This document shows, in pieces, positions 1 through 8,634 of a DNA stretch of 64,000 bases. This DNA is from Alkalimonas cellulosilytica (GTDB lineage Bacteria > Pseudomonadota > Gammaproteobacteria > Enterobacterales > Alteromonadaceae). Position 1 is the stretch's first letter. The number at the start of each line of letters is the position of its first letter. The position numbers and the translations under genes were made by a program. The notes under the pieces were generated by a model. It did no database searches, was not told where the DNA came from, and saw only the letters and a program-made list of their open reading frames with translations. The stretch is taken from positions 124,001 through 188,000 of the forward strand of contig NZ_JAUHLI010000007.1 of assembly GCF_036325985.1 (NCBI RefSeq), in the 5' to 3' direction.

Positions 1-188
1 TGGCGGGCAAAGGAGTCGCGGTTTGGCCGCATGGTGGCCAGGTAACATTCAATGTGGTTGTTCGGAAAATGCAGGCCACGGTAATAGTGCCGGCCATTGG
101 CCAGCAGCCAGCTGCGCTGTGAATTCAGCCAGCGCTGCAGCGAGGTAGAACCGGTTTTATGGCTGCCAATATGCAGGTACAGCGTCAT
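1..188 (-). CDS. Sulfotransferase family protein, N-terminal fragment (runs off left edge)
   Basis: The minus strand from the ATG at 188 stays open to the window edge and gives about 62 residues starting MTLYLHIGSHKTGSTSLQ. The HIGSHKTGSTSLQ segment is the 5'-phosphosulfate-binding loop seen at the N terminus of PAPS-dependent sulfotransferases (pattern G-x-x-K-T-G-T/S-T-S-L-Q). The rest of the protein, including the 3'-phosphate site, is outside the window, so the substrate cannot be judged. It lies downstream of the S-layer-like gene on the same strand and is separated from it by a strong terminator at 290-315, so it is probably transcribed on its own. Its position next to a polysaccharide locus suggests a role in sulfating a surface glycan; that is inference. 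Confidence 0.75.
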   Translation of the reverse strand, partial: MTLYLHIGSHKTGSTSLQRWLNSQRSWLLANGRHYYRGLHFPNNHIECYLATMRPNRDSFAR

Positions 189-289
189 GCAAAAACCCCG
201 GAAACAGAAAAAGGCTATTGTACGGTGCTTTGCCTTGCTTTTACAGCCTATCGCAGCACTTAAGCGGCAACGGCCAGCCTTGCAGGCAT

Positions 290-315
290 AAAAAAACGCC
301 CCGCAGGGCGTTTTT
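290..315. terminator. Rho-independent terminator after the S-layer-like gene
   Basis: An A-rich arm followed by ACGCCC, a CGCA loop and GGGCGTTTTT forms a perfect GC stem with A and T tracts on both sides, so it could act in both directions. It lies 28 bases past the stop of the minus-strand gene at 343-1833. Confidence 0.85.
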
Positions 316-342
316 CACAGCGTATAACCAACCGGCTAAACG

Positions 343-1833
343 TTAAGGTCTGCCGTTAGAATCGTTCACAACAACCAGACGGTCACCGTTGCCACGCTGG
401 TAAGCAGAGTAAACAGTAACGTCGTCAGCTGGTACGTTGGTCACCAGAGTCAGGCCAACAGCGAAGTTGCCTGGGCCAGACAGGTTCACACCTTTGGCAA
501 CCATGGCATTACGGATAGCTGAGTTCAGTGAAGTTACTGTACGAGCATTCGATACACCAACTTTACCCAGATCCAGAGTTTGACCATTAACAACCGCAGT
601 TGCAGTGATATCACCAGACTGGGTGCCTTTGTTGGTCAGCTGAATGGTTTGCTCAGCAGTTGGTCCGTACAGCATGTAAGGGATGTAAACTTGCGAACCG
701 TTCAGAGTCCACTGACCAGCAGCAACTGGGCCAACAGTAGTTGTACGAGTTGGGCCACCAACATTATAAGTGAAGTCACCAGTGAAGGTGTAAGAACCAG
801 TTGGCAATGTGCCAGGAGCAACATCAACACCGCCGACCGCAGCCGCACCTTGCTTCACATTAAAGGTGATTGTAACGTCTTGGGTTACACCAGCAGCAGT
901 GCTAGGACAATCAAAAGTCATGCTGCCAGCAGTGAAAGTAACATCAGTACCATCAGTTACACCAGCACAACCAGTGATAGCAACAACATCAGCACGTGCT
1001 TGAACACCCGGTACATTGGCATCAGTGTCAACAACCCAAGAGAAGTCACCAGTTACAGTGTGTGTCACTGTAGATGCGGTCACAGGCAGAATGAAGTCAA
1101 TCCACACCGGATCAGCAGCAGTACCAATATTCAGCTCATCACGCAGACCTTGACGAACAACTAAACGCGACTCGATGTTAGACAACGGCGCTGCAGCAAC
1201 AAAGTTGCGACGATTGTTGTTCACATCAATGGTAGAGTTCATAGCAGTGCCGATAGCACCAACAAACTCAGATGCTACGTGTACCAGCTTAACTGAAGAC
1301 TTCTGACCTTGGTCAATGGCTACACCATTAGAAGTTTGTGCAGCGTAAGATGCTGTCAAACCGCCGTTAGACAGAACTTTTGCCGCATTTACCGCGAAGT
1401 TCGCACCATTGGCGATGGTGAATTTCTGACCAACAGTAGAAAGAGCACCGTTCACTTCAGTAACACGGTAGGTTACGCTGTTTGCAGTAGTGCTTAACAA
1501 ACCTAATGCAAGCGTAGAACCACCAACGTTGGGATCTGGCAAACCATCAGCATCCAAAGTATCAGAAGTAGTGATGGTACTGCGGAATTGGTTAGCAGCA
1601 ATAGCATCAGTATCGAAAGTGATGGTGATGATATCACCAACCGCATACTCGGCACCCAGTTCAACAACAAAGTTTTCACGCGGCAGGTTGAAGTTGGTTG
1701 TAGTGTTGCTCAGGCGCTCTGTAGACACAGCAACGCGAGTACTTTCGTCAACCAAGTTCACTGCGGCCATAGCGTTTACTGACAAACCAGCAAGCGCAGC
1801 AGCGACTAAAGTTTTTTTAAACATGTTCGTCAT
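343..1833 (-). CDS. Putative S-layer / major surface protein (Slr4-like)
   Basis: A 496-aa secreted protein. It begins MTNMFKKTLVAAALAG and has a standard Sec signal with a likely cut after NAMA, before AVNLVDES. The mature part is rich in Thr, Val, Ala, Asn and Gly, is predicted beta-rich, and contains only two cysteines close together near residue 300. No enzymatic motif, SLH domain, RTX repeats or outer-membrane barrel signature is visible. Size, composition and the adjacent T2SS-like genes fit the Slr4-type S-layer proteins reported from marine gammaproteobacteria; this match is from memory and was not tested. The start at 1833 is chosen because GGAGA lies five bases upstream; an ATG at 1851 and another at 1824 lack such a site. 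The gene has its own promoter region and a strong terminator, as expected for a highly expressed single gene. It could also be another secreted adhesin or matrix protein. Confidence 0.6.
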   Translation of the reverse strand: MTNMFKKTLVAAALAGLSVNAMAAVNLVDESTRVAVSTERLSNTTTNFNLPRENFVVELGAEYAVGDIITITFDTDAIAANQFRSTITTSDTLDADGLPDPNVGGSTLALGLLSTTANSVTYRVTEVNGALSTVGQKFTIANGANFAVNAAKVLSNGGLTASYAAQTSNGVAIDQGQKSSVKLVHVASEFVGAIGTAMNSTIDVNNNRRNFVAAAPLSNIESRLVVRQGLRDELNIGTAADPVWIDFILPVTASTVTHTVTGDFSWVVDTDANVPGVQARADVVAITGCAGVTDGTDVTFTAGSMTFDCPSTAAGVTQDVTITFNVKQGAAAVGGVDVAPGTLPTGSYTFTGDFTYNVGGPTRTTTVGPVAAGQWTLNGSQVYIPYMLYGPTAEQTIQLTNKGTQSGDITATAVVNGQTLDLGKVGVSNARTVTSLNSAIRNAMVAKGVNLSGPGNFAVGLTLVTNVPADDVTVYSAYQRGNGDRLVVVNDSNGRP

Positions 1834-1887
1834 GTCTTTCTCCAATTTCATGAAATTTGAGATGTAGGCTTCGTGCCCTTTCTCATT

Positions 1888-1911
1888 AGTATACCAACCG
1901 CTCTAGAACGG
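1888..1911 (-). promoter_or_regulatory. Candidate promoter -10 and overlapping palindrome upstream of the S-layer-like gene
   Basis: On the minus strand TATACT (1888-1893) is a good -10 hexamer, placing the transcript start about 45-50 bases before the ATG at 1833. The would-be -35 is weak. The spacer contains an imperfect palindrome, CCGTTCTAGAGCGG on the minus strand (1898-1911), positioned where an activator or repressor could act. The 1834-2092 interval holds no other gene and is AT-rich. Confidence 0.4.
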
Positions 1912-2052
1912 CCGAATTTGATTATCATGAATGCCAATTACTATGTCAATCGAATAAAAGGCATTTTTTTGTTCTACAAACAGAAAGTTGCAATAAATGA
2001 TGGAATTTCCAACAATTACGCTTAAAAAGCTGTTTGCGCATTCCCAACAAAG

Positions 2053-2081
2053 AATACTCTGTCAAAGAAGCTGACAGTATT
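2053..2081 (-). terminator. Probable terminator after the secretin gene
   Basis: On the minus strand AATACTGTCA, a short loop, and TGACAGAGTATT form a stem with a two-base bulge, followed by CTTTGTT. It lies 12 bases past the secretin stop and would separate the secretion operon from the S-layer-like gene. The T tract is poor. Confidence 0.5.
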
Positions 2082-2092
2082 CGATGCTCTTT

Positions 2093-4126
2093 TTAGTCTA
2101 CAAGCTGGATGCTTGTCAAGCCCTCTGATACGGTCTGGCGAATTAGTTGCCACTCATCGACGGTATCAATTACCCTTGGCGTAATAAAAATAACCAGTTC
2201 AGTCTTTTCCCGGCGCTGCTCAGCGCCTTTGAACAACTGGCCGAATAAAGGTACCCGTGATATTCCCGGTACATGGCTGTTGCCATCGGTGTTGCTTTCA
2301 GAAATAAGGCCACCCAGCAACACCGTTTGGCCACTTTGTGCCAGTACTTCCGTTTTGATGCTGCGCTCAAAGATGCTTGGGCTACCGGCTACTTGCGGGC
2401 CACCACTGCTGGTGTTGGAGATGCTCTGATCGATTTCCAGCACCACCAAGCCCTGGGCATTGATGGTTGGGGTTACCGTAAGGCTAACCCCAGTTTTACG
2501 ATACACCACACTGGTGCTTTGTGTTTCCGTACCAGGGTTGATTGTGGTGCTGCCAACGGTTGGAATATCATTACCCACCGTAATATTGGCAGATACACCA
2601 TCACGTACTACCAATGTAGGGTTGGATAAAATATTCACCAGATTGCTACTGGCTGATAAACGTGCCAGCATACTGGAGACGCCATCGGCCCAATTTAAAC
2701 GAAACCCTCCCATTTCACTAACGCCCAAAGCCCCTAGCGTGCCACCGGCTAAACGGCCACTGCGAAAGGCAAATTCAAATCCCTGGGCAAACTCGTCGGT
2801 TAGGGTCACTTCCGCAATGGTTGCATCCAGCAGTATTTGTTTGGGCAATACATCCAGCCGCTGAATAATCGGCAGCAGCGACTGATAAGCAGTGCCGGTG
2901 GTATAGAACAACAAGGTGTTGGAGCGCTCATCCACGGTTAAGCGGATATCGCCATCCCCAGATGAGGCAGCACTGACCGTGGTACTTCTGTCAGCCGATT
3001 GGGCGCTTTGGGTATCCCGCCTGGTGCTCCCAGCACTGGAAACACTGGCACCGATTAACGGTGCTACCGACTCGCCCAAATCGGATGCTCTGGCATAGCG
3101 TGGATGGTAAATAAAAAAGCGTTTGTCATTACCACGGCCTGGTTTATCGATTTGACTGGCCCAATATTCAGCCCTGTCCAGCACAAAGGCATCACCGGCA
3201 AAAAGTGCAATCGCACCCATCTGTTTTATCGGCACCATCAATAATGCAGGCCCAGTGGTTGCCCGGGTACTGACATTAAAGCCCTCGGCTTGCATCAGTT
3301 CTGCCAACTGAGCACTGAATTCATCAGGCGTTAGGTAGGTAAGTTGCAATAAACCAACATAACGGCCACGGCTGGATGGGATGTCAAGCAGGGCCAATAA
3401 ATCCAGTGCACGCAACACTTCGGCACGACTGCCTTGAATAAAATAAGCATTTTGCTCAAAATCGGCGGTAATCTGCGCACTGGTTAAACTGCGTAAAGTC
3501 CGCTCCACGCTGGTTTTAATACCATAGCGTAGCGGCACCACTTGCAGCACCTGCTGAATAGTATCGGGCACATCGCTGGCCCGGCGGCCAAAGCCTATCA
3601 CCACATTGGCGGTGCTCTGGCGATCTTTGGGGTGGATGTAAAACACATCTTCGCGCTGGGAAACCTGCAGGTTTTGCTCATCCAGCAGCTGGCTGGTCAG
3701 TAAAAATAAACGGCGTGAGCTGATGGGTTCCTGCACATTCAGGTTCAGTCGTTTGCTGCTGGCTGCCTGATCGGCAATCACATAATTGACTTTAAGGACT
3801 TCGCCAAACACCTGCTGGATAAATTCCGGCATCGGCAATTGGTTTAATGCCAGCTGATGCTGATCGCGGCTGGAAAATTGCTGTGCTAAATCGGTTTGCT
3901 GCTGCAACGCCCTGGCATCAGCCGGCAATGGCGTTAAGCGGGTAAAGCCAGCAGTTGCATCCACCGTATCGGACTCCGGCAGTTCCTCCGCCTGGTATGC
4001 CGGTGCCGGCGCCGCCATACGGGATGGATTGACCGGGTAGTTGACCGACTGGGTAGCACAGCCGGTGAGCGCCAGCAGGCAATAGCCAGCCAGCAATGAA
4101 AAAGCACGGTTAGTTCTCGGATGCAT
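2093..4126 (-). CDS. gspD: Type II secretion-like secretin (GspD/PilQ/MshL family), lipoprotein
   Basis: A 677-aa outer-membrane secretin. The start at 4126 (MHPRTNRAF) is preferred over an upstream one because it has AAGGA seven bases before it and opens directly into a lipoprotein signal ending LLALTGC. Periplasmic N-domains follow, then the secretin core with LSNPTLVVRDG and VGNDIPTVGS, and the family signature VPLFGQLFKG near the C terminus, followed by ELVIFITPRVI. A Ser/Gln/Thr-rich insert lies in the N3 region, as in many secretins. The start overlaps the end of the GspC-like gene by 17 bases. It is the last gene of the E-to-D block. Family membership is certain. Assignment to a T2SS-like rather than an MSHA-pilus-like system rests on the neighbouring pseudopilins and GspK-, L- and M-like genes. 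Confidence 0.9.
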   Translation of the reverse strand: MHPRTNRAFSLLAGYCLLALTGCATQSVNYPVNPSRMAAPAPAYQAEELPESDTVDATAGFTRLTPLPADARALQQQTDLAQQFSSRDQHQLALNQLPMPEFIQQVFGEVLKVNYVIADQAASSKRLNLNVQEPISSRRLFLLTSQLLDEQNLQVSQREDVFYIHPKDRQSTANVVIGFGRRASDVPDTIQQVLQVVPLRYGIKTSVERTLRSLTSAQITADFEQNAYFIQGSRAEVLRALDLLALLDIPSSRGRYVGLLQLTYLTPDEFSAQLAELMQAEGFNVSTRATTGPALLMVPIKQMGAIALFAGDAFVLDRAEYWASQIDKPGRGNDKRFFIYHPRYARASDLGESVAPLIGASVSSAGSTRRDTQSAQSADRSTTVSAASSGDGDIRLTVDERSNTLLFYTTGTAYQSLLPIIQRLDVLPKQILLDATIAEVTLTDEFAQGFEFAFRSGRLAGGTLGALGVSEMGGFRLNWADGVSSMLARLSASSNLVNILSNPTLVVRDGVSANITVGNDIPTVGSTTINPGTETQSTSVVYRKTGVSLTVTPTINAQGLVVLEIDQSISNTSSGGPQVAGSPSIFERSIKTEVLAQSGQTVLLGGLISESNTDGNSHVPGISRVPLFGQLFKGAEQRREKTELVIFITPRVIDTVDEWQLIRQTVSEGLTSIQLVD

Positions 4127-4697
4127 TGTTCGATCCTTGTTGCAAAGTAGAGGCACCGGCAAAAACCGGGGCAATGATGGCGGCTTGATCGGGCTTTGCC
4201 GGATCGGTAAAGCGCAGTTGATGCACGCCTATCTGCGTTAATTGAAAACGGCCAAAGCTATCCTGCTCACGGGCGGTGATAAGCCGGGGTGGCGTATCGC
4301 CTTGTTGCAGCTCTATCAAGGCCAGCCGCTGATTGAGCGAGCTGGATATAAAAGTGGCCCGAACCAGCAAACGGCTATCATCCAGCTCGGTAGCACCGGG
4401 CAGCGTACCCTGGCTGCTGTTGGCCTCTGCCGTGCTTTCTGCCTCTGCTGCTTGCTGAGCACGCTGGTCGCTGCTTTGTGCCAGCCAGCGCTTTATGGGC
4501 TCACTCTGGCGTGGCGCAGTGGCAGTCGCTGGCAATTGCAGCGACGCAAAGCCCTGCTGATGGCTCCGATCAATCGGGGTGTATAAACGGCTGCGAAAAT
4601 CGCTGCCAAGCAGCAGCAACGTAAGCAGCAGCACCAGTGTGGTTTTGGCCGGCTGCGCCCTAAGGCTTTGCCAGGCCTGCCTGAGTACAGCGCCCAT
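4110..4697 (-). CDS. GspC/PilP-like inner-membrane clamp protein
   Basis: A 195-aa protein with a short cytoplasmic N terminus, one membrane helix (about residues 18-34, TTLVLLLTLLLLG), a low-complexity linker rich in Ala, Glu, Gln and Ser (about 65-105), and a small beta-rich C-terminal domain (about 105-180) ending near LTQIGVHQLRF. This layout is that of GspC/PilP/MshK proteins, which link the inner-membrane platform to the secretin N0 domain. No PDZ domain is present. The start codon overlaps the stop of the GspM-like gene and the 3' end overlaps the secretin start, so the three are translationally coupled. Assignment is by architecture and position; sequence identity to any named family is low. 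Confidence 0.65.
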   Translation of the reverse strand: MGAVLRQAWQSLRAQPAKTTLVLLLTLLLLGSDFRSRLYTPIDRSHQQGFASLQLPATATAPRQSEPIKRWLAQSSDQRAQQAAEAESTAEANSSQGTLPGATELDDSRLLVRATFISSSLNQRLALIELQQGDTPPRLITAREQDSFGRFQLTQIGVHQLRFTDPAKPDQAAIIAPVFAGASTLQQGSNNASEN

Positions 4698-5293
4698 TAG
4701 TCAACTCCTTGCGGCAAGGCTGCATCCAGCGCCGCTGGTTGCAGCACAATGGCTTGTACCAATAAGGTTAAAGTGGCCTCGGGCTGGCTACGACGCCCAC
4801 CAGTTGCGGTAGTGCGCAGCTCTGCGTGCTGAACGGACAACCCGTTTTGGCCACTGAACAAAGCAAGATACCCCTGCATCAGTTGGGCGGGCTGGCCGCG
4901 CACCAGCAGCCTGGCCTGGTTCAGCTCCAGCCCTAAATCCGCTTCGCTGCGCTGCCCCACCCAGTCAAAGACGGTGAGCTCCAACTGATGGCTGGCCAGT
5001 TGCTGCTGCAACTGCTGCTGTAAATTCAGCCGCACCTGCCCCATCGACTGGCCGGCTTGTTGCTGCGGGTAGCGATTGGCCAACTGCTGCTGCAGGCCAG
5101 GCAATTCTGCCAGCGCCCGCTGTAGCTCGGCTTCACTGGCCACCATCGCCTGCACCCTGGCCAGCTGCTGGCTAACCTGGCTGAGCTCTTGCTGCAACTG
5201 GTTCTGTTGCTGGATCTTGGGTACCACCACAAATTGCAGCAGGGCCAGTACGGCGGCGATAGCCAGTAACGCCTGTTGTTTGCTGCTGGTCAT
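4697..5293 (-). CDS. GspM/PilO-like inner-membrane platform protein
   Basis: A 198-aa bitopic protein: a membrane helix near the N terminus (about residues 7-25), a Gln-rich coiled coil (about 28-95) and a C-terminal ferredoxin-like region (about 100-190). This is the GspM/PilO/MshJ layout; these proteins pair with GspL/PilN to hold the assembly ATPase. It starts inside the end of the GspL-like gene (ATGA overlap) and its TAA overlaps the ATG of the next gene. The very high glutamine content is notable but is shared with neighbours. Confidence 0.7.
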   Translation of the reverse strand: MTSSKQQALLAIAAVLALLQFVVVPKIQQQNQLQQELSQVSQQLARVQAMVASEAELQRALAELPGLQQQLANRYPQQQAGQSMGQVRLNLQQQLQQQLASHQLELTVFDWVGQRSEADLGLELNQARLLVRGQPAQLMQGYLALFSGQNGLSVQHAELRTTATGGRRSQPEATLTLLVQAIVLQPAALDAALPQGVD

Positions 5294-6468
5294 GGCGCCT
5301 CCTCCGGTGCTTGCGGGCTCAGGTCAGCGCTGCTGTTAACACCGTCTTCTGCAGGCAGCGCCAGCACCGGCTTTAACTCCAGCACAATGGAAAATTGCTC
5401 CCGGCCCTGGGTATCACGGCGCACCGGTGCGAAAAAGTCGGCACTTTGCACTTCTTCGGTGCTTAACAGCAATTGCAACCAATCGGTCGCACTGGCAGCA
5501 TGCCCCTGCAGGCGCAAGGCTTCGCTGTCGCCTTCAACCAGAGTCAGGTTGACGTTGTTGAGTTGCGCCAGGGCAACAAGGGTCCAGAGCCCTTCACCGG
5601 ACAGGTTATCTTGCTGGTAGCGGCTCAGTGCCTGCACCAGCGCTTCGGCCTGCTGCAAGGACGAGCGGGCATCCAGCACACTGGCCACCTCGGTGTTCAG
5701 CCGGTTTAATTGCTGTTGGCGGCTCTCAAGCTGCTGCGATAGCAAGGCGGTGCTGCCATAAAGATACATCAGTGCCAACACCGCACTTAACCCGGCAAAA
5801 GGCAGCCAGGCACGCAATGACTGATTGCCCGCCCGGCTATTGCTGCAATCGAGCCAGCTACTGGCAGGCAGCCGCAAGACAAACTGCCAAAGCCTGGCCA
5901 GCCCGGGCCCGGCCCACAGGTATTTGGGCACGGCACTGTGGCCACCCAGCAGCTGCAAAGCCCGCTCTTCGGTAGCAACCAGGGCATTGGCTGGCAAGGA
6001 ACTGAATTCGTGATTGGTTTGGTTGAACTGATAAAAATGGCCATCGGGCATAGCCAGGCTGTGCAAGCCTGGCTGGCGGCTGGCAAACACCAGCAGACTA
6101 ATGGGGAGCACCAACCGGGCTTGTCGGCAGCTATCGGCCAGCTCTGCTTTGGGCGTAAAACTAATCACCCGGCGCTGACCCTGGTGCAAATCACCGATCA
6201 GATGATAACAAAGCCGGCCCTGATCACGCTGCTGCAGAATTTTTTTCAAAGCGCTGCGAGAGGCGATCTGAAAGCTTTCGTGTTGCTCGTCGTAGCCATG
6301 GCGCGATAACACCAGCACAGAGCCAACCGGTCGCTGCACTGGCTGCAGCTGGCCTTGTTGCCAGCTGTAACGCTGACCATCCCGGGCCAGGTACTGCAGC
6401 TGACTTTGCAGCCAGGCCGGAGCTTTTAGCACATAGGCAGGGGTCGTGGCAGTGTGCGTTTCAGGCAT
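5290..6468 (-). CDS. GspL/PilM-N-like platform protein
   Basis: A 392-aa protein with a cytoplasmic domain of about 225 residues, one membrane helix (about 228-248, AGLSAVLALMYLYGSTALL), a coiled coil (about 250-300) and a periplasmic ferredoxin-like C-terminal domain. GspL has this architecture and recruits the GspE ATPase. The cytoplasmic part is divergent and shows no intact ATP-binding motif. The start at 6468 has GGGAG nine bases upstream. The 95-base gap before it contains a good ribosome site (AGGAGA) and a GTG that opens a 15-codon frame ending inside the start of this gene, possibly a coupling leader. Confidence 0.7.
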   Translation of the reverse strand: MPETHTATTPAYVLKAPAWLQSQLQYLARDGQRYSWQQGQLQPVQRPVGSVLVLSRHGYDEQHESFQIASRSALKKILQQRDQGRLCYHLIGDLHQGQRRVISFTPKAELADSCRQARLVLPISLLVFASRQPGLHSLAMPDGHFYQFNQTNHEFSSLPANALVATEERALQLLGGHSAVPKYLWAGPGLARLWQFVLRLPASSWLDCSNSRAGNQSLRAWLPFAGLSAVLALMYLYGSTALLSQQLESRQQQLNRLNTEVASVLDARSSLQQAEALVQALSRYQQDNLSGEGLWTLVALAQLNNVNLTLVEGDSEALRLQGHAASATDWLQLLLSTEEVQSADFFAPVRRDTQGREQFSIVLELKPVLALPAEDGVNSSADLSPQAPEEAP

Positions 6469-6563
6469 ACGGTTGGCTCCCGGCCATAATGGTTCCCGTT
6501 GGATTCACGTGTTGCTCTCTCCTGTGTACTGAGCTGGCCATTGCGCCGGTTGCCGGGGCTGCA

Positions 6564-7454
6564 TTACCGGGCCCCACGGTGCTGCTGACGGATAAGCACC
6601 GGGATATCGGCCCCGGCATCAATACGCAGTTGCAGTTGGCGTTGTTGCTGGCCCAAGCGCAGCACCATGATCAATTCGCGGCTTGCAAAAAATGTGGCTC
6701 CTTCATCCGGTTCGATGCCGGTAAGTTCGCTAAAGCGAAACCTATCCACCCTGCCCTGCTGTCGCCACTGGCGGAGTATATCGAACTGTGCAGGTGGGAG
6801 CAACGCAGCCAGAATGGGATCGGGTGCCGTCAGGTAGTTGAACTCGTCGCCTAGCACCCGGGTGAACTGCCACAGCTGGCTGTCGGCCATGGGTTGCCAG
6901 CCGGGTAAGGCCATGGCTTCACTGGCATGTTGCAGGTGAAAGCCTGGTGCAGCAAACGGCAAACGGGCGGCCGGCTCTGGCCGCTGGGCATCGCGCAGGG
7001 TGGTTACCATCTGACTGGCAGACAGACTGTCGATGCCTTGTTGTTGCAACCATTGTTGATGCAGCGGGGATGGAAAGCGCAAATCCAGCAAGCCATTCAG
7101 ATCCTGCAACCGGGCTTCTACCGCTACCGCAGCCTGGCTGTGATTGTCCTGGCTATCCTCTGAGCTCACCGGAACCAACCAGTCGAATGGATAGCTGTAA
7201 AAACTCCAGCCATACGCCTGCTCGCCGCTGTCCGGCCCCTGCCATTCTTCGGTCAGTAAGGCAAAGCTGAGCGTATTGGCGGCTGAGTACAGCGCCAGTT
7301 GCTGCGTACTGGCATCCAGCAGCTGTTGCACCTGGCGCTGGTGTTGCTGCACACTGGCCACCATCAGCAATAACAGCATGCTGAAAATCGCCGTCATCAG
7401 CAACACCTGAAACAGGGCGATGCCCCTTTGGGCACTTGCTCTGGCCATGCTCAT
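6564..7454 (-). CDS. GspK-like minor pseudopilin
   Basis: A 296-aa protein with a short leader, MSMARASAQRG, followed by IALFQVLLMTAIFSMLLLLM. This is a prepilin cleavage site and hydrophobic helix. Position +5 is Gln rather than the Glu found in most type IV pilin-like proteins; GspK proteins characteristically lack that Glu, which suits its role at the pseudopilus tip. The length (about 300 aa) and the large mostly alpha-helical domain, containing LQDLNGLLDLRF, also match GspK. The start overlaps the stop of the GspJ-like gene. Its presence is the best sign that this is a T2SS-like rather than a pilus system. Confidence 0.8.
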   Translation of the reverse strand: MSMARASAQRGIALFQVLLMTAIFSMLLLLMVASVQQHQRQVQQLLDASTQQLALYSAANTLSFALLTEEWQGPDSGEQAYGWSFYSYPFDWLVPVSSEDSQDNHSQAAVAVEARLQDLNGLLDLRFPSPLHQQWLQQQGIDSLSASQMVTTLRDAQRPEPAARLPFAAPGFHLQHASEAMALPGWQPMADSQLWQFTRVLGDEFNYLTAPDPILAALLPPAQFDILRQWRQQGRVDRFRFSELTGIEPDEGATFFASRELIMVLRLGQQQRQLQLRIDAGADIPVLIRQQHRGAR

Positions 7455-8215
7455 AAGCCGCCATCCAGTTGCGACAACTGCTCATTGCCGCTGTGATCAA
7501 ATCTTTGCTGCCATTGCCAGCTATCGCTGTTGATGCGTAATTGCTCAGGCTGCAACAGTGCTTGCATGCCGTCGTATTCGCTTTGCCAGGATAAAGACGC
7601 TGCTGTCTCATCCTGCGCCTGCAGTTTTTGTTGCAACGAGGCATACCCCCGATAGGCAAACACCAGCTGCTGCTGGCCTGCCAGCAACACCCGGCGAAAG
7701 GCAAACGGCAGTTCCTGCTCGGCGTAAGCCAGCAACTGTTCATGCAGCAAGGCTTCTTCGTACACCAGCTGCCATAAACCTGGCTCGGCCGGATCCGGCT
7801 CTTTAAACAAGCGATACACTGCTGCGCTGGCTGGGTCCTGCATGCTGGTGGCCGTAACGGCGGTAAAGCCATTATCACGGCCCAAAAAGTAAAAACCGAC
7901 CTGACCGCTGTCACCACGCTGGCTTTGCAGCGATTGCTGCCGCACCAGCTTAGGATACGTATTCACCAACACATCGTACAACAACTGCCACTGCGCATGG
8001 TGCTGCTGGCTGCGCTGCTGGCTGGCCTGGTTGCGCTGCCAGTTCTGCTGCATAAAGTCGTAGGCCATCACGGCAGAGAGCATTAACAGGCTGAGCAGGG
8101 TGATGGCCAGCAGTACTTCAATCAGGGTAAAACCACGCTGTGCCCTGACTGCTCTGGTGGCACTGTATGCCCGGCTTGCTGTGGGGCTGCATGGGCCAGG
8201 ATTTACTCGATCCAT
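7451..8215 (-). CDS. GspJ-like minor pseudopilin
   Basis: A 254-aa protein with an unusually long leader of about 27 residues before the prepilin peptidase site QRG|FTLIEVLLAITLLSLL. Glu at +5 is present. The length is right for GspJ (about 200-250 aa), the pseudopilin that forms the tip with GspI and GspK. The first 13 bases overlap the GspI-like gene. A later start would shorten the leader, but none has an obvious ribosome site. Confidence 0.75.
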   Translation of the reverse strand: MDRVNPGPCSPTASRAYSATRAVRAQRGFTLIEVLLAITLLSLLMLSAVMAYDFMQQNWQRNQASQQRSQQHHAQWQLLYDVLVNTYPKLVRQQSLQSQRGDSGQVGFYFLGRDNGFTAVTATSMQDPASAAVYRLFKEPDPAEPGLWQLVYEEALLHEQLLAYAEQELPFAFRRVLLAGQQQLVFAYRGYASLQQKLQAQDETAASLSWQSEYDGMQALLQPEQLRINSDSWQWQQRFDHSGNEQLSQLDGGL

Positions 8216-8634
8216 GTCAGCTCCTGATAAGAAAAAGTCCGCACTTGCTGCTGGTAGCTAAGCTCCAGCTCAATGTGATGCAGGCGAAAACGCGGCCGGT
8301 TTGGTTCCGCCCCCATCTCCAGCTCATCGGCAAATTCAGGGGCAGCGGTTAGCTCGCCAGCCTGATTGCGAAAGCGGTAGCCCACCTGCAGCATGCTGCC
8401 CTCACCCTGGCTTTGGGTTGGCTGCTGCAGCAAGTCGCTGCGGATCTGTTGCTGAATAAAGGGTAAGGCGGTCAGCAGCACCGTGGTTTGATTGGCGCGA
8501 TCACTGGCATTCAGGGCGGTCTGGTAGGCGATAAAACCGCTGGTGACCACACTGAATAAGATGGTCATTGCTACCAGGATTTCAATCAGGGTAAAGCCGG
8601 CCAAAGTTTGCAAACGGCCACAGCGCTGCTTCAT
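8203..8634 (-). CDS. GspI-like minor pseudopilin
   Basis: A 143-aa pilin-like protein: leader MKQRCGRLQTLAG, then FTLIEILVAMTILFSVVTSG, with Glu at +5. The small size, position between an H-like and a J-like gene, and the segment GFIAYQTALNASDRA resemble GspI/PilV proteins. It overlaps both neighbours by a few bases, so the pseudopilins are translated as a coupled set. Confidence 0.75.
   Translation of the reverse strand: MKQRCGRLQTLAGFTLIEILVAMTILFSVVTSGFIAYQTALNASDRANQTTVLLTALPFIQQQIRSDLLQQPTQSQGEGSMLQVGYRFRNQAGELTAAPEFADELEMGAEPNRPRFRLHHIELELSYQQQVRTFSYQELTWIE

Noticed and set aside
580..1867. Long plus-strand open frames opposite the S-layer-like gene (for example 580-1164 and 1490-1867).
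   Set aside because: No ribosome sites and no recognisable domains; they mirror the codon pattern of the real minus-strand gene, which has a signal peptide, promoter and terminator.
7153..7917. A 254-residue minus-strand frame overlapping the GspJ- and GspK-like genes.
   Set aside because: It is a frame-shadow of two clearly pilin-like genes and has the Cys/Arg/Ser-rich composition of non-coding frames.
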